59,004 nucleotides of DNA, from positions 1 to 59,004 of the forward strand of contig CAJWGK010000004.1 of assembly GCA_913030895.1 (NCBI GenBank), read 5' to 3'. The translations under genes and the position numbers were made by a program. This document shows, piece after piece, positions 9,810-17,752 of the stretch (the stretch's first letter is position 1; every line of letters begins with the position of its first letter). Source of the stretch: an uncultured Flavobacteriaceae bacterium. Lineage in GTDB: Bacteria > Bacteroidota > Bacteroidia > Flavobacteriales > Flavobacteriaceae. The notes below the pieces were generated by a model. That model made no database searches. It worked only from the letters and a program-made list of their open reading frames with translations, and was not told the origin of the DNA.

Positions 9810-12212
9810 TTAATTTCTTAGGGGCTTGTTGTTCATTAATAAATACTGAATTCTATCCAGGGTTTTTTGGTTACCTAATAGACTCATAAATCCCTCGCGT
9901 TCTATATCCAAGAGGTATCGCTCACTTACTTTTTGTGCACTGGTAAGATCACCACCACAAATCACGTGAGCCACTTTTTGGGCAATTTCTACATCGTATG
10001 CTGACATATATCCGCCCAAGTAAAATTCATTGATTGCGGAATAAAGTGCTCCAAGACCTCCTCTACCCAAAACCTCTACGTCATTTCTTTCGGAGGGTGG
10101 TACATAATCTTTCGCCAATTCAAGGACTTTATCTTTGGCTTCACCAATATTTCTTTTGACATTATGGGAGATGAAATCTCTACCCTCCTTGAGGTAATGC
10201 AAATCAAAAGCTTCAGCAGCTGAAGTAGATACTGCAGCGGTTGCAATACTTTTAAAATGATCTATAAGCATTGGAATTTTTACATCCCCTTCATAAAAAC
10301 CGTCAGAAGCTCGAAGCGCTAATTCTTTGGTTCCCCCGCCTCCTGGAAGTAGACCGACGCCAACTTCTACTAAACCTACATAAGTTTCGGCAGCATAAAT
10401 ACCAGCGTCACAATGCATGGCGATTTCACAACCACCACCAAAAACATAGCCCTGGGCAGCAGCAACTACTGGAATTTTTGAGGTTCTCATCCTCATGTTA
10501 ACCCTCTGAAAGTCATCAACTATTTTTTCAAGTGGATCAAATTGTTTTTGCATTGCCAACATACCTATATTAACCAAGTTGGCACCCACACTAAATTGTT
10601 TAGCATTGTTACCGATGACAATTCCATTCCAGTTTTCGTTTTCCGCTAACTCAATTGCCTCAGCAGTCGCTCTTCCAATCCCTTCACCTATGGCGTTACT
10701 TTTACTTTGAAATTCCAAACACATTACCCCATCACCAATGTCGTGGACTGTACACTCAGTATTTTTTATCACAGGTGAATTTTCTCTAAAAGTGTCTAGT
10801 ATGATAAAAGCATCTGATCCAGGTATGATTTTATAAGTATGGGTAATTTGATCATAATATTTCTTTTTACCGTTTTGATATTTATAAAAACAATTGGCGC
10901 CAGAAGCTTTCATCTCATTGATCCATTCTGGAAGATCCTCACCAGCTTCATTGATCAAAGCAATTCCTTTTTCAAAGCCTATCAAGTCCCAATATTCAAA
11001 AGGACCATAATCCCAAACATAGCCGGCGCTCATGGCGTCATCAACCTGATAACAGGTGTCAGAAATTTCTGGTACTCGCTGTGCTGAATAAGCCAAAATA
11101 GCAGCAAAGTATTCTTTTAAAAATTGGCTTTCTTTTTCTTTTTTAGAGATTAAAAACTGTAACCGCTTATCGATTTTCTCAATGGCTTTAGCCTCTTTAA
11201 TCAAACCCATTTTGGGTCTAACGCTTGGACGATATGTTAGGGTTTTTAAATCTAATGCATTGATAATCGTTCTTCCGTTTTCATCTTTTTGATTGGTTTT
11301 TTCGTAAAACCCTTTGGCTGTTTTATCTCCCAAGAAATTGTTTTCTAACAGAAAGGTGAAAAATTTCGGACTAGGCAGGTCAACTAGTTTTTCAAAAAAA
11401 TTATCGCCTTTAACATTTTGAACGACAAAGTTGGTCACTTTATCTCCGGTATCAATTCCCACCAAATCCTGAAGACGGTAAGTGCCTGTCCTAGGTCTTC
11501 CAAGGATCGGACCAGTTAACAGATCTACTTCCTCAATGGTAAAGTCATATTTTTCAGTTAGTTCAAATACTTTGACCCCTGACATTACACCAATTCGGTT
11601 GGCAATAAATGCAGGTGTATCCTTACAGAGAACTGTTTGTTTTCCTATATTAATTTCTCCATAATGCATGAAAAAATCTACCAATTCTGGAAGGGTGTGA
11701 GAAGTTGGAATTATTTCTAAAAGTCTGAGATACCTAGGGGGATTAAAAAAGTGAGTGCCACAGAAGTGTTTTTTGAAATCATCAGAGCGCCCCTCCGCCA
11801 ATAATGAAATTGGGATGCTTGAGGTGTTTGAACTGACGATACTTCCAGGCGATCGATATTTTTCTACTCTTTCAAAAATTTGGTGCTTGATATCTAATCT
11901 TTCTACGACGACTTCAATAATCCAATCTGCGTCTTTTATTTTAGGGAAATCATCCTCAAAATTTCCTACGGTAATACGGTTGGCGAATTTTTTGTTATAA
12001 AGTGGGGCAGGCTTTGATTTTATAGCTTTGTTTAGGGCATTCTGAGCAACTCCATTTCTTTTGGCTTCAGTATTTTTTTCCACTTCTGAGAGCTTAGGTT
12101 GTAAAATATCGAGCATCAATACTTCTAAACCCACATTTGCAAGTTGGCAGGCAATTCCTGATCCCATTACTCCGGATCCGAGGACAACAACTTTTTTAAT
12201 TCTGAATTGCAT
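9810..12212 (-). CDS. 3-hydroxyacyl-CoA dehydrogenase / enoyl-CoA hydratase, FadN type
   Basis: Bifunctional beta-oxidation enzyme of 800 aa that hydrates enoyl-CoA and oxidises the resulting 3-hydroxyacyl-CoA. Domain order is dehydrogenase first: a Rossmann NAD-binding motif VLGSGVMGSGIACQLA at residues 10-25, then the HAD C-terminal helical regions. An enoyl-CoA hydratase/crotonase domain follows from about residue 480, with GGGCEIAMHCD and GLLPGGGGTKELALR. This order matches Bacillus FadN and is opposite to E. coli FadB. It is the first gene of the operon with the thiolase. A possible -7 sequence (TAGCTTTG on the minus strand, 12227-12234) lies just upstream. It is divergent from the SCP2 gene at 12291. 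Confidence 0.93.
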   Translation of the reverse strand: MQFRIKKVVVLGSGVMGSGIACQLANVGLEVLMLDILQPKLSEVEKNTEAKRNGVAQNALNKAIKSKPAPLYNKKFANRITVGNFEDDFPKIKDADWIIEVVVERLDIKHQIFERVEKYRSPGSIVSSNTSSIPISLLAEGRSDDFKKHFCGTHFFNPPRYLRLLEIIPTSHTLPELVDFFMHYGEINIGKQTVLCKDTPAFIANRIGVMSGVKVFELTEKYDFTIEEVDLLTGPILGRPRTGTYRLQDLVGIDTGDKVTNFVVQNVKGDNFFEKLVDLPSPKFFTFLLENNFLGDKTAKGFYEKTNQKDENGRTIINALDLKTLTYRPSVRPKMGLIKEAKAIEKIDKRLQFLISKKEKESQFLKEYFAAILAYSAQRVPEISDTCYQVDDAMSAGYVWDYGPFEYWDLIGFEKGIALINEAGEDLPEWINEMKASGANCFYKYQNGKKKYYDQITHTYKIIPGSDAFIILDTFRENSPVIKNTECTVHDIGDGVMCLEFQSKSNAIGEGIGRATAEAIELAENENWNGIVIGNNAKQFSVGANLVNIGMLAMQKQFDPLEKIVDDFQRVNMRMRTSKIPVVAAAQGYVFGGGCEIAMHCDAGIYAAETYVGLVEVGVGLLPGGGGTKELALRASDGFYEGDVKIPMLIDHFKSIATAAVSTSAAEAFDLHYLKEGRDFISHNVKRNIGEAKDKVLELAKDYVPPSERNDVEVLGRGGLGALYSAINEFYLGGYMSAYDVEIAQKVAHVICGGDLTSAQKVSERYLLDIEREGFMSLLGNQKTLDRIQYLLMNNKPLRN

Positions 12213-12290
12213 TGTTTCGTTTTTAACAAAGCTATTAAAAAACTTTTAGGTTACATTTTTTTATACATTTGTTACATCAAATCAATTAAG

Positions 12291-12587
12291 ATGAGTCACC
12301 AACAAGTTTTTGAACAGTTTAAGAAAAGAGCGGAAAATGCAACTCCACTTGGGGGAACACTTAAATTTTTAGTCGATGAAAATCCCATTTTAATAGATGG
12401 TTCAGGTGATGAAAATACTGTTTCTATGTCCGATGCTGAAGCTGACTGTACCATTAGTGTTTCGACTGAAGTTCTCGAAAAATTAAGGGATGGTGATCTC
12501 AATCCTATGATGGCAGTTATGGGTGGACAAATCAAAATTTCTGGTGACATGGGACTTGCCATGAAAGTCCAGTCCTTGATTGGGTAA
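12291..12587 (+). CDS. SCP2 sterol-binding domain protein
   Basis: A 98-aa single-domain protein resembling the SCP2 lipid-binding fold. Visible features are an N-terminal helix (VFEQFKKRAENA), a strand segment with ADCTISVSTEVLEKLRDGDLNPMMAVMGGQIKISGDM, and the terminal helix MGLAMKVQSLIG, the classic SCP2 end pattern. The frame is open upstream to 12207, but the ATG at 12291 starts the domain properly. It probably binds acyl-CoA or other lipids in the cytoplasm. It is divergent from the beta-oxidation operon across 78 bases, which fits a lipid role, although that link is inferred. A TACATTTG sequence at 12264-12271 could serve as -7 element. Confidence 0.85.
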   Translation: MSHQQVFEQFKKRAENATPLGGTLKFLVDENPILIDGSGDENTVSMSDAEADCTISVSTEVLEKLRDGDLNPMMAVMGGQIKISGDMGLAMKVQSLIG

Positions 12588-12663
12588 ACAAACTGATATT
12601 TTTACTTCATTTTATTAATTTTTTTCAGATTTAAATTTATATTTATGGACTAAATTTATTTTT

Positions 12664-12888
12664 TTGGAGCTAAAAAATAATAAACTATCGAATCTGTTAA
12701 TTGAAGTCAAAATTAATTACGCTATATCTCTTATAGATTCCCTTCTGATTTCCAAAAGTTCCGCTAATTCTAAAAAAGACTTAGATAAAATTTGGAAGGT
12801 TAGTGGATTTAAAACTGAATCAACATTTAAAAACCACTTCAAAAAATCAAAGGGAATATCTTTCCAAAAGTATTGTGAGCAGTTATGA
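12664..12888 (+). pseudogene. Remnant of an AraC-family regulator (C-terminal helix-turn-helix only)
   Basis: A 74-aa open frame from a TTG codon whose C-terminal half, VSGFKTESTFKNHFKKSKGISFQKYCEQL, has the second helix-turn-helix pattern of AraC-family regulators (GF-x-S-x-FxxxFKK-x-xGxxxxxY). The first helix-turn-helix is degenerate and no sensor domain is present. The frame is open back to 12619 with no ATG. I read it as the decayed tail of a longer regulator. A very small functional protein with a non-ATG start cannot be excluded. It lies alone between the SCP2 gene and the LpxH-like gene. Confidence 0.5.
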
Positions 12889-13001
12889 TAGCATATGTTG
12901 ATTATCCAAAATAAATCCTCTTAAGGATATTATTTCAATTTGATAATGTTTTATTTACCCTTGTTCTCGCATACTAGGGTTAATTTTCGTTAAAATTTTT
13001 T

Positions 13002-13841
13002 TTGAATAAGCTGAGGAAAGTTGATTTAGTTGTTATTTCCGATATTCATCTCGGCACCTACGGTTGTCAATCAAAAGAACTTTTAAAATATCTGAAGTCT
13101 ATTGACCCTGATAAGATAGTTCTTAATGGAGATATAATTGATATCTGGCAATTCAATAAAAGGTATTGGCCAAAATCTCATATGAAGGTTGTTAAGCACT
13201 TTATGAATTTAATTAGTTCTGGTAAAGAGATACATTATCTGGTGGGTAACCACGATGAAATGTTGCGTAAATTTATCGGTTTTCAGGTAAATAATTTTAA
13301 AATAGCCAATAAGCTGGTTTTGGATTTAGATGGAAAAAAATCATGGTTTTTTCATGGAGATGTCTTTGATATCACGATGCAGTATTCCAAGTGGCTTACA
13401 CGTTTAGGTGGTGTTGGCTATGATTTTCTTATTCTTCTGAATAGTGCAATCAATTTCGCCCTAGAAAAGATGGGTAGAGAACGACTTTCGCTTTCTAAAA
13501 CTGTAAAAAATAAAGTAAAAGAAGCGGTAAAGTTCATCAATAAGTTTGAGGAGACGGCGGTTTCAATTGCGGCGAGAAACAATTATCAACACGTAGTTTG
13601 TGGACATATTCATCATCCTAACATCGAAAAGTATAATATAGATGGTAAGGAGTTGTACTATCTCAATTCGGGAGACTGGGTCGAAAGTTTGACTGCACTA
13701 GAGTACAACAATAAAAAATGGAGCATCTATGAACATATTGTCAAGAGAGATAAGAACAAAGAGCTCGATGAGGAGTCGATCAAGTCTAACTCGGAGTTGT
13801 TTGAGGAAATGGTAAAGGACTTTAAAATTTTAGAGCAATAG
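13002..13841 (+). CDS. LpxH-like calcineurin-type phosphoesterase
   Basis: A metallophosphoesterase of 279 aa related to UDP-2,3-diacylglucosamine diphosphatase (lipid A step that releases UMP). The five family motifs appear in order: Asp14-x-His16 in ISDIHLG, NGDIIDIW, VGNHDEM, FHGDVFD and CGHIHHPN. The start is a TTG: the in-frame stop TAA lies just upstream and no ATG fits. A possible promoter (TTG at 12961, 17 bases, TAATTTTC at 12981-12988) precedes it. The next gene begins at the base after its stop, so the pair is surely co-transcribed. Members of this LpxH-like clade outside lipid A synthesis are common in the phylum, so the exact substrate is uncertain. Confidence 0.85.
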   Translation: MNKLRKVDLVVISDIHLGTYGCQSKELLKYLKSIDPDKIVLNGDIIDIWQFNKRYWPKSHMKVVKHFMNLISSGKEIHYLVGNHDEMLRKFIGFQVNNFKIANKLVLDLDGKKSWFFHGDVFDITMQYSKWLTRLGGVGYDFLILLNSAINFALEKMGRERLSLSKTVKNKVKEAVKFINKFEETAVSIAARNNYQHVVCGHIHHPNIEKYNIDGKELYYLNSGDWVESLTALEYNNKKWSIYEHIVKRDKNKELDEESIKSNSELFEEMVKDFKILEQ

Positions 13842-14855
13842 ATGAAGGTTTTATACGCAGTACAATCTACCGGAAATGGGCATTTGAGCAGAGCACAACA
13901 TCTGATTCCATATTTTGCCAAAAGAGTAAACCTGGATATCGTTTTAAGTGGTCCAAAGAATGATTTTGATTTAGAATATCCTGTTCTTGATCAATACCGA
14001 GGTTTTACATTTAGTTATAATAAATCAGGTGGTGTTCAATGGTTGAAAACTCTTTTGAAAAACAATATTTTTAGTTTTATTAGAGAGGTGATCAATGCCC
14101 CAGTTAAGAATTATGATTTAGTCATCAATGATTTTGATCCAGTGACGGCATGGGCATGTTTATTATACAACAAAAAATGTTTTGCGCTAAGCAATCAATT
14201 TTCATTGACCTCACCTAAGGTGCCAAAACCTGGAAAAATAACAAAACAAGCCATAAAGTTTTTGAAATTCTTAGTGCCGATTAAAAATGGTTACGGCTTT
14301 CATTTTGTGGAATATGACAAAAATATTTTTCATCCTATAATTCGTGATAAAGTAAAACATATTATCCCTCGAAAGGGCAAATCATTCGTGGTTTACTTAA
14401 GTGCTTACTCGGTAAAAAAGATAGCTAAAGTTCTAAAAAACTTTCCTGACAAAAAATTTCATGTTTTCTCCAAAGAGGTTGATAAGAAGCAAAAAAAAGG
14501 CAATATTACTTTACACCCGATAGACGAAATTAATTTCCTCAAAAAAATGGGGGCTTGTGCAGGGGTCATTACTGCAGCTGGTTTTACTACTCCAGCCGAG
14601 GCTATTTACTTGAAGAAACCGATTATGGTTATTCCCATGAAAGCTCAAATTGAGCAGAAATGTAATGCACATGTTTTAAAAAAAATGGGAGTGACTGTGA
14701 TTGATGAATTCTCTGAAAAAAAGATTGCGAAAATCAAAAAATGGATTAATAAGCCTGCTTTGGTAAATCTAAAGTTCAATGATCAAAGTCAATCTATCGT
14801 GGATAGAATTTTAATGGATTATATCAAAAGTAACTTTTTGATTAATCAACTTTAA
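13842..14855 (+). CDS. MurG-like glycosyltransferase (GT28-type, GT-B fold)
   Basis: A 337-aa putative nucleotide-sugar glycosyltransferase. The N terminus MKVLYAVQSTGNGHLSRA has the glycine-rich first loop of MurG/GT28 enzymes. The C-terminal half contains AGVITAAGFTTPAEAIYLKKPIMVIP, the donor-binding Rossmann region with the conserved acidic residue (PAEA). No signal peptide is seen; it is probably cytoplasmic and membrane-associated. It starts directly after the stop of the LpxH-like gene (TAG then ATG), which suggests that both modify the same lipid- or nucleotide-linked saccharide. Donor and acceptor cannot be told from sequence. Confidence 0.75.
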   Translation: MKVLYAVQSTGNGHLSRAQHLIPYFAKRVNLDIVLSGPKNDFDLEYPVLDQYRGFTFSYNKSGGVQWLKTLLKNNIFSFIREVINAPVKNYDLVINDFDPVTAWACLLYNKKCFALSNQFSLTSPKVPKPGKITKQAIKFLKFLVPIKNGYGFHFVEYDKNIFHPIIRDKVKHIIPRKGKSFVVYLSAYSVKKIAKVLKNFPDKKFHVFSKEVDKKQKKGNITLHPIDEINFLKKMGACAGVITAAGFTTPAEAIYLKKPIMVIPMKAQIEQKCNAHVLKKMGVTVIDEFSEKKIAKIKKWINKPALVNLKFNDQSQSIVDRILMDYIKSNFLINQL

Positions 14856-14988
14856 ACATAGGATTAGTTAATCAAGCTAACTTTTTATCACTTCATCTAG
14901 ATTTATACCAATCCAATTTTCACGGAATCATATAAATGCAATATATTTATATGTTACTTTAAGTTTTCTATTGAAATCATAAAAATAT

Positions 14989-15015
14989 CCAATCAAAAAA
15001 TAAACATTTGATTGG
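14989..15015 (+). promoter_or_regulatory. Stem-loop in the leader of etfB
   Basis: A perfect 9-base inverted repeat, CCAATCAAA (14989-14997) and TTTGATTGG (15007-15015), separated by a 9-base loop. It ends 15 bases before the etfB start codon. The sequence after the right arm, CTTTAAAACT, is only a weak U-run, so a rho-independent terminator for the upstream glycosyltransferase transcript is possible but not convincing. A role in etfBA mRNA stability or as a protein-binding palindrome is the alternative. Confidence 0.45.
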
Positions 15016-15030
15016 CTTTAAAACTAACCT

Positions 15031-15777
15031 ATGAAAATTTTAGTTTGTATAAGTCACGTACCTGATACTACTTCAAAAATTAATTTTACTGATGAAGACA
15101 GCTCATTTGACACAAATGGGGTGCAGTTTATAATTAATCCCAACGATGAATTTGGACTTACCAGAGCTATATGGATGCAACAACAGCAAGGTGCTGAGGT
15201 AACAGTAGTTACTGTTGGTGATAATTCATGCGAGTCCACTTTGAGGAAATGTCTTGCTATCGGCGCCAATAAGGCCCTGCGAATCGACCTAAAACCATCA
15301 GACGGATTTGAGGTGGCGCAAGAGTTGGCAAATATTTGCAAAAAAGAAAATTATGATATTATCATTGCAGGGAGAGAGTCCATTGACTACAACGGGGCAA
15401 TGGTTCCAGGAATGTTAGCCGCACTCTTAGATTATAATTTTATCACCAATTGTATCGAATTAACAGTTGATGGTGATGATGCAAAAGCATCAAGGGAGAT
15501 CGATGGCGGAATTGAAACCGTTTCTTGCAAGTTACCGATTGTTATCGGTGCTCAAAAAGGCTTGGTTGAAGAAAAGGATTTAATCATCCCTAACATGCGC
15601 GGAATTATGCAAGCGAGACAAAAACCTCTTGAGGTTGTCCAAGCCATTAAAGGAACAATAAGATCATCCATTATAAAGTTTGAGAAACCAAGTCCAAAAG
15701 GAGCTGTAAAATTGGTCTCAGCAGATGACATCGATCAGTTGATCGACTTATTACACAACGAAGCAAAAGTAATTTAA
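15031..15777 (+). CDS. etfB: Electron transfer flavoprotein beta subunit
   Basis: Small subunit (248 aa) of the electron transfer flavoprotein, which carries electrons from acyl-CoA dehydrogenases to the respiratory chain. Typical features are the start MKILVCISHVPDTTSKI, FIINPNDEFGLTRAI, the nucleotide-binding segment with DIIIAGRESIDYNGAMVPGMLA, and the C-terminal PSPKGAVKLV and DDIDQLIDLL. It is followed by etfA after 11 bases and both are co-directional. The fatty-acid oxidation genes three kilobases away fit the same pathway, but no acyl-CoA dehydrogenase gene is in the window. Confidence 0.95.
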   Translation: MKILVCISHVPDTTSKINFTDEDSSFDTNGVQFIINPNDEFGLTRAIWMQQQQGAEVTVVTVGDNSCESTLRKCLAIGANKALRIDLKPSDGFEVAQELANICKKENYDIIIAGRESIDYNGAMVPGMLAALLDYNFITNCIELTVDGDDAKASREIDGGIETVSCKLPIVIGAQKGLVEEKDLIIPNMRGIMQARQKPLEVVQAIKGTIRSSIIKFEKPSPKGAVKLVSADDIDQLIDLLHNEAKVI

Positions 15778-15788
15778 TTTAATACCAT

Positions 15789-16745
15789 ATGGCGATTGTA
15801 ATTTATGCCGAATCTGAAAACGGTAAAATAAAAAAAATAGCATTTGAGCTTGCCTCCTATGGGCGAGCGTTAGCTGACAAGATGGGTATTCCGTTGATAG
15901 CTGTTACTTTTAATCAAGAAGAAAACGATTTACTTGGATCTCACGGGGTTGAAAAAGTGATCAAAATCAGCGATGAATCTCTAAATGATTTTAATGCAAA
16001 ACAATATGCAAAAAACATCGCTACCGTTGCAAAAGACAACCAAGCCAAGATGGTCGTTTTAAGCGCCAGTGCAAATGCAAAATATTTGGCTCCAATATTA
16101 GCAGTAGGCTTATCAGCTGGGTATGCTTCAAATGTAGTCGCTCTGCCGGAGAGCTTTCATCCACTTAGGGTAAAGCGTTCATGCTTTACAAACAAAGCAT
16201 TTAATATTTCCAATCTCGACAATGAGGTAAATATTATTGGACTGTCAAGTAATTCCTATGGTATTAAGGAAGATCCTAAATCATTAGAAGTTATTGAAAA
16301 AGATTCGGTTCCAGTAAATTCAACGCTCAAAGTAGAAAAAGTTGAAAAGGTAACTGGCAAGGTGACCATTGCTGAAGCAGATATCGTCGTTTCTGGTGGA
16401 AGAGGATTGAAAGGCCCAGAAAACTGGCACCTAATTGAAGATTTGGCAGATACGCTCGGAGCGGCAACAGCTTGTTCAAAGCCTGTTTCAGATATGGGCT
16501 GGAGACCTCATGGAGAGCACGTCGGACAAACAGGTAAACCTGTTGCCTCCAACTTATATATTGCCGTTGGTGTTTCAGGGGCTATTCAACATTTAGCAGG
16601 AATTAATTCTTCTAAAGTAAAAGTGGTGATCAATAATGATCCTGAGGCTCCTTTCTTCAAGGCCGCAGATTACGGTATCGTTGGTGATGCTTTTGAAGTA
16701 GTACCCAATTTAATTAATAAGCTTAAAGCCTTTAAAGAGCAATAG
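15789..16745 (+). CDS. etfA: Electron transfer flavoprotein alpha subunit
   Basis: FAD-binding large subunit (318 aa) of the electron transfer flavoprotein. The C-terminal FAD domain shows the family signature in order: VSGGRGLKGPENW, CSKPVSDMGWRPHGEHVGQTGKPV, IAVGVSGAIQHLAGI and VVINNDPEAPFFKAADYGIVGD. The N-terminal domain resembles that of the beta subunit. It is the second gene of the etfBA operon. After it lie 161 bases without a gene before the esterase at 16907; a TTGACA-like stretch is visible there but no recognisable Bacteroidota promoter. Confidence 0.95.
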   Translation: MAIVIYAESENGKIKKIAFELASYGRALADKMGIPLIAVTFNQEENDLLGSHGVEKVIKISDESLNDFNAKQYAKNIATVAKDNQAKMVVLSASANAKYLAPILAVGLSAGYASNVVALPESFHPLRVKRSCFTNKAFNISNLDNEVNIIGLSSNSYGIKEDPKSLEVIEKDSVPVNSTLKVEKVEKVTGKVTIAEADIVVSGGRGLKGPENWHLIEDLADTLGAATACSKPVSDMGWRPHGEHVGQTGKPVASNLYIAVGVSGAIQHLAGINSSKVKVVINNDPEAPFFKAADYGIVGDAFEVVPNLINKLKAFKEQ

Positions 16746-16906
16746 TTTTATCTTTTTCCCAAAGCTAAAAGCCTGTATTTGACAGCTTTGAATAAAGTCA
16801 AAATTGCCACAGTTTTAATAAAATTCTGGAGTTTAAGTCGAAAGTTTCTTCCATTCATGATAAATGTTATCTTAGCAATCAAACTCAACAAATATTTTAC
16901 CGAGCT

Positions 16907-17752
16907 ATGAAAAAAGTGATTTTTACATTAATATTACTTTATACTTCACACCTTATTGGTCAGGAGATAATAACGCTTCCATATGACAACACTGGTTTAG
17001 ATTACCAAGGATCAGAAATAAAAATCAAGGGTTATTTCTCTGATAAAAAAAATTTTCAAAATATTTCGATTCCTACCATTCAAGTATTTTTACCTGAAAA
17101 TAATCAAAAAGTAAAAACTGCAATGATCGTTTGCCCCGGTGGCGGAATGCGTGTAAATGCAATTCATCACGAAGGATTTGATGTAGCAAAAGCTTTAAAT
17201 GAAAGAGGTATTGCGGCTTTCGTTTTGAAATATCGTTTGGTTCCCGCCCATTTAATTGGGAAAAATGAAGGGTTGGACTATCCTTATTCAAAGGAAAAAA
17301 AACAACTTACCTATGGACACTTAGACGCACTAAACGCTATAGAACATGTAAGAAAAAATGCTTCTAAATATGGGATTGATCCTAATAAAATTGGAATAAT
17401 GGGATTCTCAGCCGGTGGTGCTGTCACTATGGAGGCAACCTATAAATCAACTGAAAAAAACAGACCTAATTTTGTCGCGCCCATCTATCCTTGGATGAAA
17501 ATTGTAGAAAATCAGGAACCACCAACTTACGGGCCACCCATTTTTATTGTTTGTACAACTGAAGATGCCTTAAAGCTCGCTGTACCCAGTACTAAAATTT
17601 ATGTTGATTGGGCAGAAAAGAACTATATAAGTGAGATGCACCTTTACCATCATGGAAAACATGGTTTCGGAATGAGAAAAACCAACTATCCTGTTGATAA
17701 TTGGTTTAACAATATGGTAGACTGGATTGAGGCTATAGGAATGTTAAACTAA
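16907..17752 (+). CDS. Exported alpha/beta-hydrolase esterase
   Basis: A 281-aa secreted esterase or lipase of the alpha/beta-hydrolase fold. A signal peptide (MKKVIFTLILLYTSHLIGQE) directs it to the periplasm. The oxyanion region is CPGGGMRV near residues 76-83, the nucleophile elbow is GFSAG at 166-170 (Ser168), and the catalytic His lies in HHGKHGFGM near the C terminus. The nearest relatives are the acetyl-xylan/feruloyl-esterase-like groups common in plant- and algal-glycan degraders, so removal of acyl groups from a saccharide is a reasonable inference. Its stop codon touches the end of the convergent TonB-dependent receptor gene with no gap. Confidence 0.82.
   Translation: MKKVIFTLILLYTSHLIGQEIITLPYDNTGLDYQGSEIKIKGYFSDKKNFQNISIPTIQVFLPENNQKVKTAMIVCPGGGMRVNAIHHEGFDVAKALNERGIAAFVLKYRLVPAHLIGKNEGLDYPYSKEKKQLTYGHLDALNAIEHVRKNASKYGIDPNKIGIMGFSAGGAVTMEATYKSTEKNRPNFVAPIYPWMKIVENQEPPTYGPPIFIVCTTEDALKLAVPSTKIYVDWAEKNYISEMHLYHHGKHGFGMRKTNYPVDNWFNNMVDWIEAIGMLN

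Noticed and set aside
12889-13001. ATCCT/AGGAT hairpin upstream of the LpxH-like gene
   Set aside because: The five-base stem is expected by chance in AT-rich DNA and there is no U-run.
16746-16906. AAAGCT / AGCTTT inverted repeat after etfA as a terminator
   Set aside because: The arms are only six bases, the loop is 17 bases and no T-run follows.
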